A stretch of 60,000 nt of DNA from Apostichopus japonicus (lineage: Eukaryota; Echinodermata; Holothuroidea; Aspidochirotida; Stichopodidae), in the NCBI RefSeq assembly GCF_037975245.1, contig NC_092577.1, positions 25,047,398 to 25,107,397 on the forward strand, written 5' to 3'. The notes beneath the pieces are model-generated. The model searched no databases. It saw only the letters and a list, made by a program, of their open reading frames with translations, and had not been told where the DNA came from. Below, piece after piece: positions 11,111 through 23,529 of this stretch (position 1 is its first letter; every line of letters starts with the position of its first letter). The translations under genes and the position numbers were made by a program.

Positions 11111-13065
11111 GCCAAGCATCACTGGTACCGCTCGACGACTGCTCTGCTCTAGCAGATACATGTGAAAGTATTTCCAGTTTTTCTTCAGTGATGTTAATGG
11201 TACATATATAGCACCACGTTTCCAGGTTACACAATATTATGGAAGTCGACCTATATAATTGTGTAAAACCATGGAACCTATCGGATGTAATCATCTCATG
11301 CATCGTGTCCAAGTCATCTGGGAAAAATATAAGTGCAAGGCTCACCATTCGTCGTAACTTTCTTTAGGAAACAAGACAATTTGGACTGCACACTGGATCT
11401 GGGTTTAGTGGATTCCACAATTGATGATGCTGAGACACATGGAACAAAATGGTTGGGATCCCATCAGTATTAGTATTAGTGTTAGTATCAGTGTTAGTAT
11501 TAGTGGTGTGGCTCCACATTATTTGTAGGGGTTCTGACCGCTCTACAGATTGCTCACTCGGAACGATCAGTTGGTACATGTAAACACAAGTCCCTGTAAA
11601 CACATGGGTTCGAAACCATGGGACAGACAGAAAATATGCACATATCCAATGCATTCACCATGCCCATCATGTGTATGAATGAGCAATACCTATAATTAGG
11701 AACGAAACAAAAGGTGAAAATTTCCAACTTAATTGTTGGTCTACAGAAACTCATCTGCGACTGTTTCTGGAATAACGTAGTAGCTTCGTTGAGCATTATA
11801 ACTGGTACGCCACGATCACGATGGGGTTTTGTATTTACCAGGTACCACTTGGCACTCTTAAATAGTTTTCATTAGGCCCCATATATAATAAGTTATATAA
11901 TAAGTTACAAATACAAGACAGCAAATATTTGTTGGATTCCAGTTCAGTAATCGATATGGTATCACCATACGCAAGGGCGCAGCCACTGGGGTCGGAGAGG
12001 GCGGGGACGGGGAAGGGAAGGGATCACGTCTCGAACTCTCTGACCCCCAACTTTCCGAAGTCCCCGTACTGTCGGTGCCCTCAACTTTCAACATGTGGTT
12101 CTGCTCTTGCCGTGATGATTCCAGAACAATAACGACATCTGCATTCTGGTGTAAAATAAGGAAGTGGATCTATCGCTATCAAATTGGAGTTCCATTCCGA
12201 ATGCAATCGGGACGATGATTGTCGCTTTGGCAATCTTTCATGCTATATTGTATTCAAGTCGGTGGAAGTGTGAAACTCACATTTTTGGAACTGCCACGGA
12301 TTGCTCGGAAACTTTATACATGGGTGAAAAGAGCGTATTTCGTAACCATGAGTTTAAAATTTCGACTCCCAAACTCATTTCGTTGTTTTTTTGTGTTATT
12401 CAAAAAAGAATTATCTGGGCCCGATGACGTTACGAGGGTAACGAAAGAAATGTCTTAATTGGCTATACAGAGTAATTGCTGATTTCTCCATAGGTGAAGA
12501 ATGCAAGTAAATTTATCTCTCCGAAGTCAATGAATGAATGTTTTCATCTATAATTCGATATTTTGTTTTGTGCCTTTTCATATCAATCAGATTCGCCATA
12601 CCTGTGTGACTGAGTTTTGTAAATTTTGCATTGACTTTGCATTGCACAGGTCTTACCTACCTCCCCCCTTTCGATGTTGCAAATACATTACGTAATAATA
12701 CGGTTGACTCATTTCCACGCTGTATCGACTGACGTTCAGTTGAGGGGTTGGATTCCTTCGATAGACAAATCAGAAGGAATCGAAATCCCCCAAATCAAGT
12801 AACACTTCCACTGACCTTTAACTTTAAACAAAATCAGTTACAATATGAGCTTCACAAAAATCCTCCGGGATATTCCTCTCGAGAGACTGTTTTGTGGACA
12901 ACTACTGACCTACACATATATTTAGCTGTAATTTCTAGCTGTTTGTAATATTTCCTGTGTTAAATCCACAGTTTCAGTCATCGTCTCGATGAATGAGGAT
13001 GGGCTTCTTTTCTGCTAATGCATCGGCAACATTTTTCCGAGGAAGGCATCATTACAGTTAGCTTG
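11111..13065. other. Noncoding stretch
   Basis: Several open frames of 60-130 codons are present on both strands, but none shows a recognisable domain, a splice structure or a credible start. Apart from the repeat at 11467-11505, nothing could be supported. Confidence 0.5.
11467..11505 (+). repeat. Short degenerate 6-bp tandem repeat
   Basis: Repeats of agtatt/agtgtt/agtatc occur in a row. They loosely resemble telomere-type hexamers but contain no true TTAGGG. Confidence 0.6.
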
Positions 13066-13350
13066 CTAATTCCTGGCAAGTTCTAAGGCACACCTTGCCC
13101 TTATTTCTGTAGCACATTCGTCCTTGCCAGTTAAGAGAATGGAAACGGAGTTGAAAAAACAGTTCCCATTCCCAAGACTCATAATTGATATTTGCTGAGG
13201 AACATGTTCATCCGGATACAAAAGTTTGGCTGTGGTGTCTATAGAACTTCTTGGAAACACCAAATCCTTGACTGTTATGTCTGAAATGGAGAGGAAAACC
13301 TCAGCATTTTCATATCGATATGACACTTGGCATTTCGGCCAAATTTGCAT
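13066..13350 (-). pseudogene. OTU-type cysteine protease fragment
   Basis: The minus-strand translation contains MSLGNGNCFFNSVSILLTGK followed by ATEIRARCALELARN. The G-N-G-N-C-F segment, with a following helix and a later R-rich helix, is the catalytic-Cys neighbourhood of OTU domains (usually D-G-N-C-x-[FY]-R). OTU proteins cleave ubiquitin. The Asp of the motif is Gly-Asn here, a form often seen in OTU-like proteins carried by or near invertebrate TEs. The His-containing half is absent and the frame stops right after the helix, so this is a fragment or a single exon of a larger gene. No neighbouring exon was identified. Confidence 0.55.
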
Positions 13351-14773
13351 ACTGTAAGTTGACTAATTACATACAAAAAATGCATTTATATATCGCCTCT
13401 TCATAAACTTCAAAGCGCATAACAAAAGCAGAACCAAACAAAGAACCCCTGTGGCAAGCAAACTAACTAACGATGCAACAGATGTGTTTTCAGGGATTTC
13501 TCAAACACTGACAGAGATTTATTGTTCCTAATTAGTAGCCAACACGACCAAGTGTCGCTATTTAGCATTCAGTCAGTATATAAAATGGAACACTCCCTAG
13601 CCACCCGGAGAGGGTGGGGGTGACCATTAGCATTCTCATCAGTTATGTTTACTATATGTAGGGGCCTAAATCCGCCAATGTTGAGAATTGAGCGTTATTT
13701 ATCTAATTTGCATATACCATGCTCAAAATGTACTTTAGTAAATGACTTGCACGCGTTCAACTTTCTACCAACTTTCAACATAATCGATTTATGGTTCGGA
13801 CGTTATGAACGAACGGACGGATGCAGAGACTTCTGGAGCTTCTTCTGAAGTCGCAGCTAAAAAGCACACTGGACATAGTAAACATTAAAATAACATGCTC
13901 GAAAATTCATACAACAAAGTTTTCTTGGCAACTAGGTGTTTGTTTAATTACATTCATAATTAGATCAGTATCATTAAAAAAACATTAATAAAAAACCCAA
14001 AATCAATTAAATATTTATTTCTGGAGCCCTCCCTATTTATATAAAACTGTTGGTAAACTCCGGGTAATCAATTTAACGTTTTAGGGTATGTGTTAGTTAC
14101 TCCTTAAAGGCATTGAAGACTTGTCCCAAACAGCATGCAGCCATCTGAAAAAGTTAACTTTCTGTTGCTTGCAAGTGATGTTTGTTGGTGTCGCTGAAAA
14201 AGACAGACAGTAATGAAACGTGATACCTTGATATCTTTAGCTGGACCTGAGATGTTCATCGCTGTATAGTTTATACACTGTCATGTGGGTATTGACCGCA
14301 GCTGTATGTACTGACTGTACACTAGTGTCTAATTACCGACGGTAGCAAGCTGTGTTTGTATTTTCTGGGATCGATGGCAGTGTCTAACACTTCTGTTACA
14401 CCTCATTCGAAACTTAGTCAGATTACCGGCATTAGACATTCTTTTTGCGCGAGTCTTCACACCCTTTTTAAAGCTACTCCATGCTGACACACGTGGTTCC
14501 GGACTACAGACCAATAAAAAAGTAACATTCACTCGTTGAAGTTACTCATGCTGGCTGCCCTTATAGATGTGGCAAGGATACGGACGAAAGACTTCTGTTG
14601 GTTGCAAAATTCCATACACCATGGAACTCACAAAACTAGTGTTGTAGAGGGGGTGCATAGTCTATGTTAAATGTATGTTCTACGCCTCTGTCCCTGCTGG
14701 AATGGCCAGTTTATCTGCCACAATGAAGAATTGTTTTTGGTTCAATTCTGATCCGAGAGATAGGACAAGCAAT
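13351..14773. other. Noncoding stretch
   Basis: AT-rich with no recognised gene. The open frames at 13645-13848 (+) and 14329-14532 (-) carry no known motif. Confidence 0.5.
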
Positions 14774-15436
14774 CAGGGGCGTAGCCAGGATTTTCGAAGT
14801 TGTAGGCACGACTATCTGAGCGGAGCGCCACCATGGGTTGGCGCGGAGCGTACAAGAAATTTTGTGGTTTTACAAACCCCCCAGATGGCCGGAAACCGCC
14901 CTTCCCGAGTGTTCATTTTGGTTCCCTGGCCTGTTGGTAACTTCAGACACCTTATTCAATATCACATTTAAACCAAAAGACAAACGAGTTAAAAAGTACT
15001 TAAATCAATACTACATAATGTATTTAAAATTAGCAAGGTACATGTACAGAGTAAGTCAGTAACAACAGGCAACAAAGTGCTACAGCTCTATAAAGTCTGT
15101 TAATCAACGATAGGCTTATTTGACTGTGGAATGTTTCTCAACTGAAATATTATCTGCGTAAACGGGTTCTTAACTAGATGTTAAAAAACTGACAAGATCG
15201 GATTGTAGTCTTTTGCGGCAGGTAGAGTGTTGATTAAAAACGGCACGCGATAGAAATCACAGCCTAGATGACAGAAGAATAGGTCACCTAATTTAGCCTT
15301 ATTCTTGTTACGTTCTACACTCTAGAACTCGTCAAGCAAGCTTATGGATTTGAGTTATGGGTTTAAAAAAACAAAAAAAAATGGCCAAAAAAGTGTAGGC
15401 CCGGGCCTACAGTGCTACATAGTGGCTACGCCCCTG
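14774..15436. mobile_element. 663-bp MITE with CAGGGGCGTAGCCA ends
   Basis: The left end reads caggggcgtagcca and the right end is its inverse, tggctacgcccctg. Both sides are flanked by the direct repeat gcaat (14769-14773 and 15437-15441), a likely target-site duplication. There is no transposase frame inside, so it is non-autonomous. The terminal sequence is of the kind seen in several animal DNA-transposon families; assignment to hAT is only tentative because a 5-bp duplication is short for hAT. Confidence 0.75.
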
Positions 15437-16056
15437 GCAATATGGTATAAATCAAAACATTCTTAAAAAAAGATATGTTGAGAGGTAGAGTTCGATGTTT
15501 AGGAGAGATTTAGGAGAGATGTTTAGGAGAGAATGGAGAAACAAGAACATGACTGGCATTGTACGAAGGAGATATATCAATTCACGATAGGCAGCAATAT
15601 GTCATCCATGGCGGGTGAGATGTGTTATATGAAGGTGGATTCAAATTCAACCTAAAATTTATGGGTTATCATGTAAATTCAACCTAACATTTATGGGTTA
15701 TCATGTTGATTTTGGCAGGTACATGGTTACCAAGCAAGGTTTTTTGTTAGTTGTTTTCAGAAATCTCTTTTTAAGGATAAATTGTTCATGACATCTCCTG
15801 ATTCCATTACATCAGAATAGAAAACCTGTGAACAAGGAATATGATTTACATTTTAGCCTACTGATTTCACTAATATGTCTATCTGCTTGTAAAAGAAACT
15901 GATTTCATTAGATTAGTGAATGGTAATATTACTGTAAAATCTTATAATAAAGACTGATGGCCCACTATATGTTTAATAAAATAACAAAAGCATACCAATT
16001 CTTTTCCAGTTTCCACATGATTTAAATACAATGGTAATGGTTTAACAGAATCGTGT

Positions 16057-16570
16057 TAGCTTCATGCTGTAATGGCTGTAGCAGTAACTACATTTTTTCA
16101 AATAATTAAGGGTGCTTACAATCTATGCATAATAGTACTGTGTTTTGCAATTTCTTGAGCATTATTATGTTCAAGTATTTGTTATGAGGTTAACCTAGCC
16201 TAGATTCATTTGGGACGATCGAGTACATATTGCAGTCCTGACAAGCGTGCTTATTCCCCCGACAATTGGGTTCATATGCAGGACAGGCGGGCTAATTTGC
16301 CCAACGATCTGGTACCGTGATAGCTTCATGCTGTAATGGCTGTAGCAGTCACTACATTTTTCAAATAATTAAGGGTGCTTACAATCTATGCATAATAGTA
16401 CTGTGTTTTGCAATTTCTTGAGCATTATGTCCAAGTATTTGTTATGAGGTTAACCTAGCCTAGATTCATTTTGGGACGATCGAGTACATACTGCAGGACA
16501 AGCGTGCTGATTTGCCCGACGATCGGGTACATATGCAGGACCGGCGTGCTTATTCGCCCGACGATCGTGT
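16057..16570 (+). repeat. 264-bp tandem duplication
   Basis: Copy 1 (from 16057) and copy 2 (from 16321) both start tagcttcatgctgtaatggc and stay closely similar through the shared acgatcgagtacat segment. Each ends with shorter internal repeats built on caggac-ggcgtgct and gcccgacgatcg. Confidence 0.9.
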
Positions 16571-17161
16571 TAATAGGCCCCACCAACTATAACAATAACC
16601 TAGCCTAGGCCCTATTTGCTATAGTGCAGCCTAGCTAGGCCTACCTCGCGCACAAGCCTAGAACTTAACTAACGTTACGAACTGCCAAGCTTTTATTCTG
16701 TATTAATTGGAAAACAACAAAAAACATACATACATACCCTCGAACACTGTTATCACTTCTTCGTGGAAACCTTTATTTGTAAGAAAAGTTCTTAAAGACT
16801 CAGCCATAGCTAATTTATAACCTTTACTCTAGCTTAGACATACGGACGTCTGTCTCGTTCATGCCTAGCTGTGTGTACGGCGTGCGTACGTACAGTACAG
16901 CGAGTACGTACCTGGCTGAGCAAAGAATGTACACAAATTGTAGCGCTCGTTGTCGCTTATTTTTGTGCGGACTATTTGCAAGTTTTCGGATGACGTAGGC
17001 GCATTTCTATTCTCTGATTGGATACATTTTTCAGTGGAATACAGAGACTGAAAATGGTAAGATGCCATGCCACATGTGATTAGCTGATTGGTTAATACAG
17101 TCAGTCCAAAACAGCGACTGAACGGTGTAACTGATAAAACAGTCTAAGCTCAGTGTATAAC

Positions 17162-17205
17162 ACTGAAAAAATTTCAGTCTCACAGAAGACTGAATTCTTC
17201 AGTCT
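17162..17205. repeat. Two adjacent short palindromes
   Basis: actgaaa-aaa-tttcagt (17162-17178) and agactgaa-ttc-ttcagtct (about 17187-17205) lie side by side, with more gactgaa words upstream. They could form hairpins or mark the end of a small DNA element. No mate terminus was identified. Confidence 0.5.
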
Positions 17206-17842
17206 AACATTTTAAGAGAGTACATCGGCATTGCCATTGCATATTGTTGAATGACACGGGGGGGGGGGTGTCATGTGTATATTGAACTTAATTATTGATA
17301 TACCCAATATGCAAATTTGGCCTTCGTAAATCGTTTCTCTGGATTTACTTATTCAACGCATTCAGTAGAGCAGCAACGTTGAAAATCAATTCCTGAAGCT
17401 AGCACTGTAGCACATGCCGCGGATTCATCACATGCAGAATTGAATCGCTAGTGTGTTAGCTCCAGGATTCGTAATCTGTGCTGCGAACCATGTGCTAGCT
17501 CCAGCTCCAGTTGTTCTGCGTGCTACATGTTACGATCTTAAATACAAATTCAACTTAGATTCGAAACATATAGGCCTATTTGATAGGGCTGTTGTGGGGG
17601 AATAATTTCGATTAGGGTTGTGCACATGCGTCTGCAAAAACGACAAAAAAAGTGAATTAAGATTTGGGGAAAAGTGGGGGGCAAATGCCCCCTCTTGCCC
17701 CCCCCCCGTAATCCCGCCCATGCCCTAGGCCCAGTCTAGTGCCCACTCAATATTATTGGACATGGTCCAGAGACTCTAGCCTAACGTTAGGCCTAGCCTA
17801 TACCCAGGTTGAGTGTGTGGTGTAGGCTACCCACCTGAACTA

Positions 17843-17850
17843 CTGCAAAT
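17843..17850 (+). repeat. Left target-site duplication of the hAT element
   Basis: ctgcaaat directly precedes the element and is repeated exactly at 23522-23529, right after it. Confidence 0.92.
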
Positions 17851-20800
17851 CAGGGTTGTTGATTTTTTTAAAAGAATCCAAAAAATCGGATTTTTTTGAT
17901 TTAAATCAGATTTTTTTTATTTAAATCCGATTTTTTTATATTTTTTTAAAACCACATTTCAGTTGGACCCCATTGTTGCCTACATTATCACATATATGCA
18001 CCCATATCCACCCAGATCATTATATCCCCACATTGGGGATATTATGGTGTTGATCACTTTCAATTTGACCACATGTGACCCACTGCAGTGGCCATTTAAT
18101 TCATCCAATTTGAACAAAACAAATGAGAGCAACGTATGGTGGTACCAAAAGTTGGTGGTGATCTCATATAGTTCCTGATATTCTCCCATTTGGCTTTTAA
18201 ACACACTGTGATTGCTATGATGTGGGGATATACGTTGGCGGTTTAACGCCAGCTGATGTCTAGTTTTAATATATAAGCCTTATAGGCCTATAATATATTC
18301 AGAATACTTTGCAGGCTAATTAAACCTGGGCCCTGGGCCTCAATCAATTTCCCATTGAACACACATGACCTAAGGCTACTGCAAGTCTAAGAATACCAAT
18401 TCCAGTCATTCACTTGGGGAGCTTGTTTGTGCAAGCACTGTGGGCCTAACACTTCATAGTTTATCCATCAATATACACAGGAAATACATTCTGGTCCACT
18501 CCACTAGTGATAATTGGAGATTACACTAACACCTATTGTATTCTGGGGTGTTGTTTGAGCACTTGACTTATGAATTGAAGTGTCATGACTCATGCCTAAG
18601 ACACCTTGTCCATTGGGTCTATTGATTGTGCCATGGATGGAGGTACCTCCATAATTGTACACAGATCACATAGTGACCACTAGTCATCCAGTGAGCTCAT
18701 TGCACTATATCATAATCACATGGACATAGCAGAACATTGCCAAGCCTTAGTCTTATCATATCTCAGCTAGAACACACCTAAATACAGTATGTCTGGTAGG
18801 AAACAGGATGCCATTTGGCATCATTTCAAGAAAATACCATCCAATACCATGACTGGGTGCCGTGCGAAGTGTAACAACTGTGGGCATGAATTGCAAGGTC
18901 TTGTGAAGAGGATGAAAATTCACTACAACAAGTGCTCAGGGAAGGAAGATGAAGGTGGTGCAAGTACTTCAACGCCTGCTCATGGGGATACAACTGGAGC
19001 TGGTAAGTTTACCTATAATGTGCAGAAGAACTGATGACTAGCGTAGTACGTGCTAATAATTTTTTAGACATTTGCCGAAATCCATAATGTAATTTTGAAA
19101 AAATGCAATCATTATTTTTTCTAAAATAATAATTGATCTCATACTGTTTCCCAAATGATGCTCTCACATTACAACTTTCTTAATAAGTCTCCAACTGAAT
19201 TACATTACCTTCAACCCCAGTATTAGTATAGTATTATATATCCCTGATACCCCCCACTTGTACCCTCCCCACACTTGTACCCCCCACCCCTATTGGCAGG
19301 TCCTAAATATGGTTCTGCCATTTGTTCCAAAATATGATGGTGTGTGAATTCAATAAATTTTAGGACCAAATTCTGAGAATGAAATGATGACCACTTTCTC
19401 ACCTAATTCTTTGCTGGTCCATATACTCATTCCATCAACTTGAACTACAATTAGTGACAGTGTACTGGTCATGGAGGAAAAAGGCAGTGTTCTAATGTCA
19501 CATTCACCAACCAATACAAATTTATTGCCCTCATCATGTTAATGGGAATTAGAATTCCACAGTAGACTTCGCCCCTGGAAATGTTATGCATAAAATTATT
19601 TCACTTGTGTCATTTTTGTGTGCCATCTGAGATTATCAGAGATTCTTCTGAGATTATTATGTTTTACAACTTGTAATTGTGGAACGAACACAGGTATTAA
19701 GATTCATGTCCTGGGTATACTGGTACCCATATTTGCAATTCAGGCTACGTCAGTACTGTATGTAGTACTATGTTGCAGGTGAGCTATGAATCAATTATCG
19801 TAATGTAAGTTCTGTAACAAACCAGTACCAGGTCATTGTATTACACAGTCTCCCCTATATCATTCACACACAAACAACCTTGGAAAAAAAAAGCATGGAG
19901 TTGTCTCTCAATGGAACATGTCATTCATGCCAAATATTGCATTATCTGTGTTGTCATGAAGTTGATATGTTCCAAAATTGAATATGCATGTGCTTTCGGA
20001 TGATCGAAACTCAAGTTCCAAAATGGGCTTTGTCATTCCGTTCGTTTGGCGGTCATTTTGGATTTTGTTTTCAAAAGTTATCGGTGTTAGTGCAATATTC
20101 CTGAATGCTTTGTCCCACTGACTATGCACATGTGTTTTTCGGATGAGATTCTAGGTCGATCATGTGCAAACATGGGCATTAATTGCGGCCATTTCAGATT
20201 TATCGGGCAGATTTCTTGCAAGTTCTTTCTTTAGCTGATTTACACTTTTTGGGCTATTTCAGACATTGCGGAGTAAAGTTTTTCCACCTCATATGACTTC
20301 CCCAACAGTTGACATTTTTTATTTTTTTGGTTGCAGATGCCAATGCATGTCGGGTTTGTCTATGCGTAAATTCCGCACTGATAGCTATGAGGCAATCATT
20401 TTTACCCAGCATATTTTTCTTATTCCCAAATTGCAGGACCATCTGTACCCAGCAGTGCTGCATCCACGTCTGCTGCTGATGTACCATCGGCACCTCGACC
20501 CAGTAAACGACCCAGTCCCTCAGGAACTCCTCGAAAGAAGGCAGTGCTGGATAGCTTCGTAGTCAGAACCTCAGCAACGCAGAAAGCAGAGCTTGATGAG
20601 CAAGTCGCGAAGATGGTCTACGCAACTAACTCTGCATTCCGCCTAGTGGACCATCCCGAGTTCGTGAAGATGGTAGAAATGCTGCGGCCGGGTTATAAAC
20701 CTCCCTCTAGACAGGATGTGGCGGACGAACACTTACCACAGGTGTACGAGAAGGAAGTGAGGAAGTGTTCAGATATCTTGAGAGGGAGCACTGTGTGTCT

Positions 20801-23521
20801 AGGACTGGATGGCTGGTCGAATGTCCACAACGAACCCATAATTTGTGCGACTGCAATGACAGAGAGTGGTCAAGTTTATCTGGTGGATACCATCGATACC
20901 TCAGGAGAGCCCCACACTGCTGACTATCTTGTAGATGTTGCGAAGGCCGCGATAGAGAAGGCCCAGAGTGAGTTCGACTGCCAGGTTGGGAGCATAGTGA
21001 CGGACAATGCAGCGAATGTAGCCGCAATGAGGAAGATGGAAGAAGATGAGGAATCTGACCTGGTGACCTACGGCTGCTCTGCGCACATGTTGAATCTCCT
21101 TGCCCATGACGTGGAAGTGCCAAATGTGAAGGAACAAGTTGTGCATGTGGTGAAGTATTTCAGGAACAATCACTTCGCGTCTGCCATGTACCGACAGGAG
21201 GGAGGAAACTGCCTGATCATGCCACAGGATGTTCGATGGAACACCATGTCGGATTGCTTGGATGCGTACATCAAAAACTGGTCAAAACTGCTCAAGATCT
21301 GTGAAGAACACAGGGACAGAATAGATCCTACAGTGAAGACCAAGGTATCAAACATGGTACTGAAGAGATCAGCTGAGGAGCTGCTTGGCAGACTTCGTCC
21401 GATTGCTATTGCACTGGACAGGATGCAGCGGGATACCACCATGCTAGCAGAGTCGGTCGATGTGTGGAAGGAACTCCGGGACCAGCTGGGGTTGCTGGAT
21501 AACAGAGAGGTAACTCGGAAGTTCGAACGCAGGTACGAGCAGGCTATGACACCCGCCCATCTGTTGGCCAATCTACTTCACCCAACACACCGAGGAGCAC
21601 GGCTCACTGACGATGAGAGGGATGCAGCACTGGACTACGCAAGTCGGAGGTGGCCCTCCATCATGCCAATGATCGTGAAATTCCAGGCACAGTCACGTCC
21701 CTTCCAGCCGTGCAAGTTCACGGATGACGTAACCCATGCAGTCAGCCCTGGAGAATGGTGGTGTTCTCATGAAGGGATCAAAGAAGAAAACATCATGGTA
21801 GTCAAGAAGCTACTGTCCGCCGTTGCTGCTTCCTCAGGCGTGGAGCGAGTCTTCAGCTCGTATGGACTGGTGCATTCAAAGCTCAGAAATAGACTCGGTA
21901 CCCACAAGGCTGCCAAACTTGTCTTCCTGTTCAAAGCATTGAACATGAAGTGAACGCCTAACCACAACATCCGGATGGAAATCTCTGACTATTATCTGTG
22001 AAGTGTGCATGTACAATATCTAGGAATATCACCGGGGGCAACTTTTTTTACATAGTGCTGCACTGACCTTAAACAGCGATGATGCATATAGTATGTACCC
22101 TAAGGTCAATGCAGATAGGCCTACCTGCTGTCAAGTAAAGAGACTTGTGTGTTTAAGGTTAATGAGCAGTTATATACCAAAATACGTATAGGTAGCTTCC
22201 GTAGCTTGGTCATAAATTCCAACATTGTTTTTCTGTTTTCCAGTTGTGTCCGCAAATCCGCAATATTACAACTTTTCAACAGCCGGACTACAAAAAAGCT
22301 ACTTTAATTCACATTACATTGTAAAGATTCAACAGATTGGTTGCCATTTGCCAAAGTATTAAAGGACCACCTATTCAGCAACTCTGATCTTAAGTTAATA
22401 TTCCATGTCTTTGCCAAACTATGTAAAAACTAAAATACTCGCTATATTTCTCTAAATGTTTTATGTAACCCTAGTTCTGACCGTGATGCACTTGTGTGCG
22501 TGATATGATTCCTTTAAATAACAATTTCCAACTCGATAAATATCTTGGTAAACACTGAAACTCAAAATTTAAAAAAGTAGCCTGCTGTTTATTTAGATCT
22601 GATGCATCATGTCTTTTACTGTTTTAGGCCCTAATTGACTTAGACAGTTGGACTACAACAGTTCTGAATTCTGAAGTTAGCAAAATAGATGTTTTTAATG
22701 TTTCTATTATTTATTCGTTTCCAACTTCCCATTGATGTTTTCACTGTAGGCTATAGACGGAATAAAACTGAAAAATGACCGAAAAATCTGGTATGTATTT
22801 GTCATTACTCCATACCTAGGAATACATCGACCCAGAAGGTCACTTAGGCTTTTGGAATGACTTTGGTCGCATGATCGTATATGGACAGTACCAGCCTCTC
22901 TTTTAGAACATTGCTCACAGACTACTATAATCTAATTTAGTTGCTCCAGGGATTGCCTTTTTCACCTTAATCCAATGGACTCAACATTAAGCCTCATTCA
23001 CCTCCCGCAGTCCTGGTCCTCGATTCCTCGAAGAATGAAAGGAATGTTCACCTCCTATCTATCACCACTGAGTTGTGCCGCAACAAAACCAACCATGCAA
23101 TACATCACTCAATATATCATATGCATGCATACAACTTTCATGGCATCAAAATATAGCAAACTACATTCCTGATTTTGTAGGGTTTAGCTACAAATTCCAG
23201 CGTAATGAGTATGGAAATTTAGTGTGTGAACGAACTACAGTGTACAGTATGTCTGGTTGAAGTAATCTAGGCCTAGTAATTCTGGTACCACAGAGACTGG
23301 AAATAATGAGGGGGGTAGCCTGAATGTCTTACAATAAATTATTGTGTGTACTCTAATATAGAATTGGTGATTTGCAATGATTTCAAGCAACTATTCACAT
23401 AAAAAATGGAAAAGTAGTAAAAGTGGTTTAAATCAGTGATTTTTTTGAAAAAAATCATCTGATTTAAATCGCGATTTAAATCAGTGATTTTAATCAAGGT
23501 GATTTAAATCAAACAACCCTG
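17851..23521 (+). mobile_element. Complete autonomous hAT transposon, 5671 bp
   Basis: The left terminus is cagggttgttgattt and the right terminus is its inverse (aaatcaaacaaccctg, one-base offset), with A at position 2 and G at position 5 as in most hAT ends. The element is bounded by a perfect 8-bp duplication. Subterminal regions contain the palindrome gatttaaatc once on the left (17898) and three times on the right (23461, 23473, 23501), the usual style of hAT transposase binding sites. Between them lies a two-exon transposase with no internal stop. The rest of the element is noncoding: leader 17851-18788, intron 19003-20436 and 3' part 21954-23521. Confidence 0.93.
18789..21953 (+). CDS. 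hAT transposase, BED finger plus DUF659/hATC, two exons
   Basis: The transposase cuts and pastes the surrounding element. Exon 1 (18789-19002) opens MSGRKQDAIWHHFKKI and carries a BED-type zinc finger, CNNCGHELQGLVKRMKIHYN then KC. A GTAAGT donor lies at 19003. Exon 2 starts at 20437 after ttgcag; the one-base phase left by exon 1 joins in frame, giving 576 residues. An alternative acceptor at 20336 would be out of frame. Exon 2 shows DSFVVRT (DUF659 type), the first catalytic Asp in LGLDGWSN, the second in IVTDNAANV, the CxxH pair in YGCSAHMLNLLAHD, DVRWN, and the C-terminal dimerisation motif SSGVERVFSS then KLRNRL. No stop or frameshift interrupts it. The third acidic residue is not pinpointed. 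Confidence 0.93.
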
Positions 23522-23529
23522 CTGCAAAT
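23522..23529 (+). repeat. Right target-site duplication of the hAT element
   Basis: ctgcaaat is identical to 17843-17850. Confidence 0.92.

Noticed and set aside
11467-11505. Interstitial telomere repeat
   Set aside because: The hexamers are agtatt/agtgtt variants without TTAGGG.
20707-21970. Minus-strand frames up to 138 codons inside the hAT transposase
   Set aside because: They are shadows of the intact coding exon; composition is that of an antisense frame.
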